15,891 nt of DNA. Origin: Chloroflexota bacterium (GTDB lineage: Bacteria; Chloroflexota; Anaerolineae; J102). Both the position numbers and the translations under genes were made by a program. Position 1 is the first letter of the stretch. The number at the start of each line of letters is the position of its first letter. Location of the stretch: NCBI GenBank assembly GCA_013152695.1, contig JAADFV010000463.1, positions 1 through 15,891 of the forward strand, in the 5' to 3' direction. Below the pieces are notes generated by a model. It made no database searches and was not told the origin of the DNA. It saw only the letters and a list, made by a program, of their open reading frames with translations. This document shows positions 1-6,522 of this stretch, piece after piece.

Positions 1-1
1 C

Positions 2-133
2 CTGGGCATCGAGCCGGCCAATTGCGGTGTATTGCAGGGACGTGCCGCGGCGCGAGAGAAGGGTGTTCTCCCCCACCTTGCACCAGGCGAAAGCCGCCAT
101 TACGAGCTGGAACTGGAAGTCATCCACTTGTAG
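2..133 (+). CDS. C-terminal end of an aldose 1-epimerase / DUF4432-like protein (partial)
   Basis: An open frame enters from the left edge and stops with TAG at 131-133, giving the last 43 residues of a protein. The visible tail contains LGIEPANCGV, then GRAAARE, then LAPGES, and ends in alternating hydrophobic/charged residues (YELELEVIHL). The order G-x-EP, GRAAAR, L-x-PGE and a final beta strand resembles the end of galactose-mutarotase-fold proteins (aldose 1-epimerase, DUF4432), which act on sugars in the cytoplasm. The catalytic part is outside the window, so the function is inferred from the tail alone. The last 14 bases overlap the end of the opposing beta-helix gene. Other mutarotase-fold sugar-binding proteins are possible. 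Confidence 0.5.
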   Translation: MGIEPANCGVLQGRAAAREKGVLPHLAPGESRHYELELEVIHL

Positions 134-1961
134 CGAATACGCCAATGAGAGGAAGATAGAGAGGAATAGGCCTTGCCGTGGGTGAGGGTGAGGGTGTGGC
201 TGAAGGAGAAGGCCAAGGCGTGGGCGTTGTAGTCGGGCTGAGTGTTGTCGGTGTTGGTGTGGGAGAAGGCGCGGGAGGGACGCTCTCGGCTTCGTAAGCG
301 CCGATATCGCAGGCACCACCACCCTGATTGGCCCCACCCGCACGTGGAGCTCCCCGTTGGTCCCGACTGACCCCTGCCTTACACCCGTTGCTGCCGATGG
401 GAATAGCATCGATGGCGGGGCTGCCCGGCAGCAAAGCACGAGTATGGGTGGGCCCGCCGTTATCCTGCAAAGGCCCAAACAGATTCTCGAAATCGACATT
501 CTGCACGTCGCCGGTGCTGGTAAAACGGCAGGAGTCACCTGGTTCCAGATTGTAACCGTGGGAAATCAGCCAACCAGACCAGCATCCTTGAATGATGCTG
601 TTGCTAATGTGTAATGTTTTCGTCTCAGTGCTCAGCCCGGCATTGCTGAGGACGGCCGGACTGAAAACAAAATCGTAGTCTGAGACAATCGTACTGCCAA
701 CGATATCCACTCGCTCAGCGTCACCTAGATAGACCTGGATAGGCCCCTGCCCGGAGACAGTGCTATTGCTGATGGTCAAGGTGGTACCGCTAAAATCGAG
801 AGACATATCCTGGTTACCAGGATGTAAATCGTCGCTAATATTGCTATCGATAATGGTCAGGGAGGCATCACGAACCACAATTGCGTCCTGGTTGATCACA
901 AGGGGACAGCCGGGGCAGGTATCGGGCGTGTAGTCGGCATTGCCAGCCACGGTGGTGTGGGTCAGTGTCGCCACCGAGCTGCTGCGAATGGCCAAACCAC
1001 CGGCATAATTACCGTAATCTCGATTAACAGAATTACTAATCACGCGGCTGTAGTCCAGACTCAATTGGCTGTCTACAACGTTGAAGCCACCATCCTGGTT
1101 GCCACTGATCGTAGAACCGGATATCTCGATCGTACAGCGATTGAGGTCCATACCGGTCTCGGCGTTGTCTCGAATCTCACTGTTTTGTATCTCCAGACTG
1201 CAGGATAGACCGCTGATTCCGTACGTGTTGTGGCCCGAAATCGTACTATCGCGCAGGATCGCTTTGCCGTAAATAACCATGAGGCCGCTACCGTGCTCAC
1301 CTGTGTTACCGATGATACGACTATTGTTCATGATCAAGGTGGCATCATCGGAGACGTAAACACTGGCATCATTTCTGTATGACGAGCCTGGATGATCGGT
1401 GATATTGGCAACCAAGGTGACGTTGTTGAGGGTTACGACTGCTTCAGCATAGGCAGCCAAACCGGCAGCGACGGCATCACCTGAAGTACGCCCCCCGCGA
1501 ATGGTAAGGTTGTTCAGGGTGAGCTTAGCAGTGGCAAGAGCTGCTCCCAGGATGCCGAACTCGGGGGCGTTGCTATCACGGACAATAGTAGCACCATTCC
1601 CCTCGATGGTGATTTCGCTGAGAACGAAAGGCAGGCCTGTGGGGTCTGCTCGCAAATCCATGGCTTCGGTAAGGGTATAGATGGCCTTGCTCAGGATGAT
1701 GGTATCGGCGCCATGGCCGGCGGGACATTCGCCGGGTTTATCACCCGAAGCGGTGTCGGAATCGGCAGCAATAAGGGCTTCAGCCAAGGTACACTTGCCA
1801 TCATTGGCTACAACCATGCTGGTGCTGTTGACGGTAATCGAAGTGGCCTGGAGAGGGAGGAGACCGAAGAGACCGGCCAGCAGCATGATTTCGATGAGAG
1901 CGAAGGCGAGGATGCGCCGGTCGAAGGAGGAAAAGGCAATGAGAATAGTTCGATTGTTCAT
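120..1961 (-). CDS. Secreted right-handed beta-helix protein with CSLREA-like start and choice-of-anchor-Q-like end
   Basis: This encodes 613 residues. The N-terminus has a basic start and a hydrophobic run (about residues 18-38), which looks like a signal peptide. At residues 57-66, CTLAEALIAA matches the CSLREA-type motif (C-x-L-x-EAI-x-AA) found at the start of many secreted repeat proteins of Chloroflexota and related bacteria. Residues about 100-480 are repeated short strands with NNS/IxxS/NT turns, typical of parallel beta-helix folds of the pectate-lyase type. Residues about 494-558 (PLQDNGGPTHTRALLPGSPA, then DQRG and CDIGAYE) match the choice-of-anchor-Q end domain. A Pro/Thr/Ser linker and YLPLI (602-606) close the protein. 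The start is supported by a GAGGA Shine-Dalgarno sequence about 8 bases upstream. It lies 35 bases after the peptidase gene and is probably co-transcribed. No catalytic residues can be assigned. A surface adhesin or polysaccharide-binding role is inference. Confidence 0.85.
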   Translation of the reverse strand: MNNRTILIAFSSFDRRILAFALIEIMLLAGLFGLLPLQATSITVNSTSMVVANDGKCTLAEALIAADSDTASGDKPGECPAGHGADTIILSKAIYTLTEAMDLRADPTGLPFVLSEITIEGNGATIVRDSNAPEFGILGAALATAKLTLNNLTIRGGRTSGDAVAAGLAAYAEAVVTLNNVTLVANITDHPGSSYRNDASVYVSDDATLIMNNSRIIGNTGEHGSGLMVIYGKAILRDSTISGHNTYGISGLSCSLEIQNSEIRDNAETGMDLNRCTIEISGSTISGNQDGGFNVVDSQLSLDYSRVISNSVNRDYGNYAGGLAIRSSSVATLTHTTVAGNADYTPDTCPGCPLVINQDAIVVRDASLTIIDSNISDDLHPGNQDMSLDFSGTTLTISNSTVSGQGPIQVYLGDAERVDIVGSTIVSDYDFVFSPAVLSNAGLSTETKTLHISNSIIQGCWSGWLISHGYNLEPGDSCRFTSTGDVQNVDFENLFGPLQDNGGPTHTRALLPGSPAIDAIPIGSNGCKAGVSRDQRGAPRAGGANQGGGACDIGAYEAESVPPAPSPTPTPTTLSPTTTPTPWPSPSATPSPSPTARPIPLYLPLIGVFATSG

Positions 1962-1996
1962 GGTACGATCCTCTTCTAATGGTACAGCCCCAATCG

Positions 1997-4531
1997 CTAC
2001 CGTTTCTTAAAAAACGAGCGCGAGGGATAAACTCGGCCCTCACTGCCGCTGCTGGTGGCCGTAAAGCTGATGGTTACCGAACGGTCACCGTAGGAGGTGC
2101 CGTAATTGTAAGGTGTCGCTTCGGGATCATTTCCCTGGTATGCTCGCAGCCACCAGCTATAGGTCGCACCCGAGGGCCAACCTGACGGCAATCCTGTGAG
2201 CTTGACGCAGGAGGCATAGCCCAGGTAAGTGGTAGTGCCGATGGTGTCGCTGGCTGGGTTGTAAAGTACGAGCACGTAATTGTCGCCGGCTGTGCCTCGA
2301 GGCTCCCAGCAAAACGTGGCGGGCAAGGTGACGCTGGCCCCATCTGCCGGTGAGGTCAAGGGAATATCAGCCGTGTCAAAGTCACCCCCCAGGGTAGATT
2401 CTCCACTCGTGTAGGTGGTGATCTTGTTAGCCAGCCAACTCCAGAGATGGTCAGGACCGGGATTGGGCTGTGTATCGGTGTTAAGGTATTGGACGTAATA
2501 GATCTGGTCTGTTTCCAGGCCAGGAATTTCGCTGAAGCAGTAGCGGCCATCGGCAGCGGTGGTGGTCGTGGCTTGGGTGGACCAAACGGCGCCATCCCAA
2601 AAACGCAACTGCAAGTTGAGCCCGACAGCAGGCACTGCTGCCCATGTGACCTGACCATGAATGCCGGGGTTGGTAGTAAGGCAGGATAAGGGCGAAGCTG
2701 TGGCCGTCGGTGTGGTCGTGGGCGTAGGCGTAAGTTCAGGTGTGGGGGTAGAAGTAAGGGTGGGGGTTGGCGAAGGAGTTCTCGTTGGCGTCGGGGTCGA
2801 GGTGGCGGTGGCTGTTGCTGTTGGCGTTGGCGTCGCCGTGACTGTGGGGGTGGGCGGAGCCGGAGTGCCAGTCATTGTGGCTGTAGGTGTTGGCGGTGTG
2901 GCTGTTGGTGTGGGTGTGCCAGTTGAAAGTACGCCGGTTGGCGTCGGTGTGAGGGTGACGGTTGAAGGGAGTGGCGTAGGCGGCGTACTGGTCGGTGTGG
3001 GGGTAGTGGTGATCGAGAAAGGAGTTGAGGAGGGAGTAACCGTTACGGTCGGGGTTGGCGTAGCTGGTTCCGGCAGGCAAGGTTGCGGCGTTCGTGTCGG
3101 GAGCTGGGCCTGGAAAGATACCGTCATGGTTGTCAACAAAGAGCTATCGCCGCCGGTCACCAGAGGGAGAAATAGTCTTGGCCCCGCCTCCATTTCGAAG
3201 ATGTGCTGCACAAAGAAATCGGTCGGTTTTGTCGCCATTTGTTGCCAATAAGTATCATTACTGAAGACCAGGGGTTCTGTCGAGACCAAGCCAGTGGTGG
3301 CGTCCCAGGCGCTGACGCTCGTTATGGCCTGGTATTGGGGATCAGGCCCGTAGTAGTACAGGCGCCCGGGCGTTTCGCTCCTGGCACGAACACTGTAGCT
3401 GTAATGTTCGAAGGGAGGGACAAATTCGACCTTGATGATGAAGTCTTGCACATCGAGCGGGGCAGCGCTTACGGCATCGCGGGCCTCGAAGGCGATATAA
3501 GAGCCGGTGAGGGCTGGCCGGGCACGGCGGTTGGGCCGGGTCGCATCGGCCACACGCCCGATCTCCTCGCCCGGGTCATAGACACGGGCATTGAGGCCGA
3601 TATCGGCGAAAAAGCCATGGGCGATGAACAACTCGTCCAGGTCGCTGAGTGTGCCGCCGCGGGAAAAGGCCGAACCTATCCCTTGCAGCTTCAAAATATC
3701 ATAGAGCTGCTTGACGTCGAAGATGTAGCCGTATTCGGGACGGGTCAAGTTGGGGGATTTGGGAACAGCATCCCCCCAATCGTTGCTCAAAATCCACCAC
3801 AGGCGGTTACTGAAGCTGATGTCAATGCAATCGGCATAGGTAGCGCCACCCAATACAGAGGCGTCAGCGGCATCGACTGGGTCAACCAGGTCCCATAGCA
3901 GGCCGGCGACGGCAAACTCCTCGTCAGTCCAGGGCAGATAATTTCCTTCGAGGTTGGGTAAGACATAGATTTCGGGTCGGGGATCATAGGCGATGTTACG
4001 GGCGACCATCATCGAGTAGAACTCGGCAAATCCTTCCGTCCAGGAATCGGTGGTAGAGGGATTGGCGAATCCATTTTGGGCATTGCCGCCATGATTGGCA
4101 TTGCCTGGGCTTGATGGCATGAGATTGCCGAAGGTATCGGCCATGACCTGGTGGCCGAATTCATGCCATTCCCGGTTGTCGGGGCGGTTTGCATCCCTAA
4201 CTCCGCTATTGGCGGCACCGATGTTGATAAAGGATACCACACCCGGCCCTGTAATCGTGGAGGCTCCGACCCGTGAAATGCCTGCACGCGTGGAATAGGC
4301 GACCACATCCACGGGCAGTTGATCATCGAGAACCTGGCTAACACTATCGGCCAGTTGCCAGGCCTGCTCCGTGTGATAATAAATCATTGCCAGATCATCA
4401 AGTTGAGCACGATCGACATTGGCGTTGATCCAGGGCTGATTGTTGAAACCAGGCTTGTCCGTAAAAACCATGTCACGAGAAAGGGATGCAGAGGCGGCAT
4501 CGGTACTAAAGGGTCGGGTCCAGATCTGCAC
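1997..4531 (-). CDS. Secreted HEFGH metallopeptidase-like protein, C-terminal frame (peptidase, Pro/Thr linker, Ig-like domains)
   Basis: This 844-codon frame is the continuation of the upstream frame at 4384-5571, from which it is separated by a one-base shift. The GTG at 4529-4531 is probably not a real start, because sensible protein sequence continues upstream of it in this frame to about 4600. Residues 123-127 are HEFGH, a gluzincin-type zinc site. Residues 164-171 (WTEGFAEF) supply a candidate third ligand, Glu166 or Glu170, so a zinc peptidase is likely although the family cannot be named. LFLPLV occurs at 453-458, followed by a Pro/Thr linker (about 488-612). Next come a carboxypeptidase-regulatory-like beta domain (about 620-725) and a fibronectin-III-like domain (about 728-826). 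The tail ends in basic FFKKR. The protein would be exported. Its neighbour is the beta-helix gene 35 bases downstream. Confidence 0.75.
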   Translation of the reverse strand: MQIWTRPFSTDAASASLSRDMVFTDKPGFNNQPWINANVDRAQLDDLAMIYYHTEQAWQLADSVSQVLDDQLPVDVVAYSTRAGISRVGASTITGPGVVSFINIGAANSGVRDANRPDNREWHEFGHQVMADTFGNLMPSSPGNANHGGNAQNGFANPSTTDSWTEGFAEFYSMMVARNIAYDPRPEIYVLPNLEGNYLPWTDEEFAVAGLLWDLVDPVDAADASVLGGATYADCIDISFSNRLWWILSNDWGDAVPKSPNLTRPEYGYIFDVKQLYDILKLQGIGSAFSRGGTLSDLDELFIAHGFFADIGLNARVYDPGEEIGRVADATRPNRRARPALTGSYIAFEARDAVSAAPLDVQDFIIKVEFVPPFEHYSYSVRARSETPGRLYYYGPDPQYQAITSVSAWDATTGLVSTEPLVFSNDTYWQQMATKPTDFFVQHIFEMEAGPRLFLPLVTGGDSSLLTTMTVSFQAQLPTRTPQPCLPEPATPTPTVTVTPSSTPFSITTTPTPTSTPPTPLPSTVTLTPTPTGVLSTGTPTPTATPPTPTATMTGTPAPPTPTVTATPTPTATATATSTPTPTRTPSPTPTLTSTPTPELTPTPTTTPTATASPLSCLTTNPGIHGQVTWAAVPAVGLNLQLRFWDGAVWSTQATTTTAADGRYCFSEIPGLETDQIYYVQYLNTDTQPNPGPDHLWSWLANKITTYTSGESTLGGDFDTADIPLTSPADGASVTLPATFCWEPRGTAGDNYVLVLYNPASDTIGTTTYLGYASCVKLTGLPSGWPSGATYSWWLRAYQGNDPEATPYNYGTSYGDRSVTISFTATSSGSEGRVYPSRSFFKKR

Positions 4532-5571
4532 GACAGGACCGGTTTGCTGCCGGTATTTGACCTGAAAAGTAGAGGGGAAGACAGCATCCGCAGGGTCACG
4601 CTAAGGGTAAGACTGTCGGTGATAGGGACGCTGCTGAATTCATATTCGCCGAAGGGTGGTAGGGTGATAGTCTGCTTCATGAATTTGCCGTTGCGCAGGA
4701 GGGTGATGGGTACGCCGATCAGAGGGATGCGTCCCTCTTCATCGGGAACGGTATAGACGCTGCCCTCGATGGAGATGCAATTGCTTTGGTTGGCGCAGTA
4801 GATATAGGTGATCTCGAGCCAGGTTTGTACTCTGTATGTGGTTTTACCAGGGCGTACACCACGGGTGTAACTATCTATTAGCAAAAAAACTGTGAAACGA
4901 TCCACCCCTGGTGATAACAACACCGGATTGAGGGTGCAACGCGCCCATCCGCTGGCCATGTTCGTGGTGCGATTCTGCATTTCGTCTGCGCTAACCTCAA
5001 TACGTTCCGGGTCGCACGTCTCGAATGGTGCTCCTCCATAAACGCGAGCATAGAGGCCACCCGCCCAGTCACCATCTCCCCAGTCTGTCAGTCCTGCCAG
5101 GCGCCATTGAGCCTTTCCTCTGGTCGCGATCTCGGCGCTGCCACCGAGGGGAATCGTCTGTGGTAACACTAACTCACTTGTGATCTGGCCTTCCCAGCTC
5201 TTACTATCATCCAACCAGGTCCAGCTGTGCGAGTAGGAAATGGCGCCACCAGCGAGGGGAAGGGTACCGAAATCATCCTTGCTCCAGGCAAAAAAATCCG
5301 ACCAGTAGCTGTTTGTATAGGACACCTTCGTCAACACCCATTCTCCTGCCGTATTTTCCTGGATCATAGCAGGCTTTGCCAAGACATCGCGGCTTGCCCC
5401 GGTTGCCTGGGCAGGGATCGGTCCAGCGAAAGGAAGCAGCGAGCCAAACAACAGCATTGTAAGGCCTGCAGTCAAAGCAGCCAGGCCCAAGCGCGAGCGT
5501 ATCTTAGCAGCGAATGCCAACAGATATGGGGAAACACGAGTGTAATGTTGCCATCTCGATTTTCTGCTCAT
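4384..5571 (-). CDS. Secreted HEFGH metallopeptidase-like protein, N-terminal frame (signal peptide and beta domains)
   Basis: The preferred start is the ATG at 5569-5571, which has AGGAG seven bases upstream. An earlier in-frame ATG at 5670 lies at or before the predicted transcription start and is rejected. From the chosen start there is a long basic N-region, then a hydrophobic segment (LGLAALTAGLTMLLFGSLLP) ending near AQA, which looks like a signal peptide cleaved around residue 58. A beta-rich region follows. It ends with an SdrB/carboxypeptidase-regulatory-like segment containing EGSVY, GVPITLLRNGK and GEYEFSSVP. Normal-looking sequence stops near 4590-4600. The remaining codons to the stop at 4384 are out-of-frame peptide rich in Pro, Ser and Leu. 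The intact ancestor would be about 1190 residues, joining this frame to the one at 1997-4600. Confidence 0.7.
   Translation of the reverse strand: MSRKSRWQHYTRVSPYLLAFAAKIRSRLGLAALTAGLTMLLFGSLLPFAGPIPAQATGASRDVLAKPAMIQENTAGEWVLTKVSYTNSYWSDFFAWSKDDFGTLPLAGGAISYSHSWTWLDDSKSWEGQITSELVLPQTIPLGGSAEIATRGKAQWRLAGLTDWGDGDWAGGLYARVYGGAPFETCDPERIEVSADEMQNRTTNMASGWARCTLNPVLLSPGVDRFTVFLLIDSYTRGVRPGKTTYRVQTWLEITYIYCANQSNCISIEGSVYTVPDEEGRIPLIGVPITLLRNGKFMKQTITLPPFGEYEFSSVPITDSLTLSVTLRMLSSPLLFRSNTGSKPVLSCRSGPDPLVPMPPLHPFLVTWFLRTSLVSTISPGSTPMSIVLNLMIWQ
4585..4600 (-). other. Frameshift junction in the metallopeptidase gene
   Basis: Upstream of this point the message reads sensibly as SLTLSVT. Downstream, sense continues one base back (the -1 frame) as DPADAVFPSTFQVKYRQQ, leading into the HEFGH domain. 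The downstream frame has a stop at 4601-4603, so the shift must lie after it. No canonical X-XXY-YYZ slippery heptamer with a clear following hairpin was found. A lost base or a sequencing error is therefore more likely than programmed frameshifting. Confidence 0.75.
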
Positions 5572-5672
5572 GTCCGTACTCCTATGGGGGTCATTCAGGC
5601 GCCTCACAGGTACGGTCAGAGCATAGCCAGTCCGTAGCCTGCTACGATCAATCCACGAACCATCGTACAATT

Positions 5673-5701
5673 ATCATACAATGCATAATTCATCTATGCA
5701 A
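5673..5701 (-). promoter_or_regulatory. Promoter of the secreted peptidase / beta-helix operon, with internal inverted repeat
   Basis: On the minus strand, TTGCAT (5696-5701) and TATGAT (5673-5678) are separated by 17 bases. Transcription would begin near 5666 and leave a leader of about 95 bases before the ATG at 5571. The spacer region holds an inverted repeat, TGCATA (5682-5687) and TATGCA (5695-5700), which overlaps the -35 box and could be an operator. The -35 hexamer is the same as that of the divergent greA promoter. Confidence 0.6.
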
Positions 5702-5832
5702 ACAGGATAAAAGGTGCCGTACTTGGCTGCCCTGAGTGTACTAATGGGCTGGTCAGACCTGCTCCTGGCCCTGGTCTTTATACAGCAAAATGCCTGACTA
5801 GGGAGGGATGTACCCTGCAACATTTGCTTTTT

Positions 5833-5861
5833 TTGCATCAATTATCAAGATGGCGTATAAT
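5833..5861 (+). promoter_or_regulatory. greA promoter (sigma-70-like)
   Basis: TTGCAT (5833-5838) is separated by exactly 17 bases from a perfect TATAAT (5856-5861). Transcription would begin near 5868, about 145 bases before the greA start codon. A T-run lies immediately upstream of the -35 box. Because the next gene is greA and no other plus-strand gene intervenes, this promoter is assigned to greA-lysS. Confidence 0.75.
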
Positions 5862-5883
5862 TGAATCCCTGAACTTTCGGGCG

Positions 5884-5918
5884 GAACTGAGCCTCAACCC
5901 CTCAGTTCTTCTTTTTTT
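5884..5918 (+). terminator. Intrinsic-terminator-like attenuator in the greA leader
   Basis: Two perfectly complementary 8-base arms, GAACTGAG (5884-5891) and CTCAGTTC (5901-5908), enclose a 9-base loop and are followed directly by TTCTTTTTTT (5909-5918). This is the classic form of a Rho-independent terminator on the plus strand. It sits about 16 bases after the predicted greA transcription start and about 95 bases before the greA start codon. No plus-strand gene precedes it, so it would act on the greA transcript itself. A second GAACTG at 5929-5934 could pair with CAGTTC of the 3' arm and offer an alternative fold. Confidence 0.7.
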
Positions 5919-6012
5919 ACCTTGCGTCGAACTGCGAAGGCAAGTTTGTACGCGAACCGAAGGTTTTGGCGCTAGGCGCCCCCGACAAATTGTCACCCGG
6001 AGACTATGGTCC

Positions 6013-6492
6013 ATGATTACGGAAGAAAGAACGGTTTATCTCACCGCTGAAGGTTTGCAAAAACTTCAAGAAGAACTGGCCTGGCGCGAACAAGTGCGTC
6101 GCCCAGAAATTGCAAATCAGCTCGAAGCTGCCCGCCTCGAGGGTGATCTCTCTGAAAATGCCGGCTATGATGAAGCCAAATATCAGGCAGGAATGAATGA
6201 AGGCCGCATTATGGAGATCAAAGAAAAAATCAAATACGCTGTCCTGATCGATAAGAACAATGGTCCCATGAATGAGGTGTCCTTGGGCTGTACCGTTACT
6301 GTCCGCGATCTCGAATTCAATGAGGACGAAGTCTATACGATTGTAGGTTCGGCCGAGGCAGACCCCAGCAAAGGACGCATTTCCAATGAATCCCCCATCG
6401 GACGGGCACTCATGGGCAAAAAAGTGGGGGCAACGGTCAAAGCCGAGACCCCGGGCGGCGAAGTGCAGTTCAAGCTTCTTAAAATTGAATAG
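6013..6492 (+). CDS. greA: Transcription elongation factor GreA
   Basis: GreA rescues backtracked RNA polymerase by stimulating cleavage of the transcript 3' end through the secondary channel. The 159-residue protein has the family's usual length. It has an N-terminal antiparallel coiled coil (about 1-77) and a C-terminal FKBP-like domain (about 80-159, with SPIGRALMGKKVG). The coiled-coil tip carries GDLSENAGYDEAK, with Asp45 and Glu48 matching the acidic residues that hold the catalytic magnesium ion. The frame is open further upstream, to 5824, but that part crosses the promoter and the leader hairpin. The ATG at 6013, preceded by GGAG about 10 bases away, gives the standard MITEE-type start. 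lysS begins about 30 bases downstream, so the two are probably one transcript. Confidence 0.97.
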   Translation: MITEERTVYLTAEGLQKLQEELAWREQVRRPEIANQLEAARLEGDLSENAGYDEAKYQAGMNEGRIMEIKEKIKYAVLIDKNNGPMNEVSLGCTVTVRDLEFNEDEVYTIVGSAEADPSKGRISNESPIGRALMGKKVGATVKAETPGGEVQFKLLKIE

Positions 6493-6522
6493 CAAACGCT
6501 TCATCCTTTCGAGGTGATACCA

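Noticed and set aside
2696..3070. A minisatellite-like G-rich tract with possible G-quadruplexes
   Set aside because: The base pattern is set by Pro/Thr codons of a protein linker. The G-rich strand is the template, so the mRNA is C-rich; no independent function is needed.
2661..3251. A plus-strand open frame encoding a long Val/Gly-rich repeat
   Set aside because: It is the reverse complement of the Pro/Thr linker of the secreted peptidase; the repeat follows from the linker codons.
5569..5670. An upstream ATG extending the secreted peptidase by 33 residues
   Set aside because: It lies at or before the predicted transcription start, and the ATG at 5571 has a good AGGAG site and gives a proper signal peptide.
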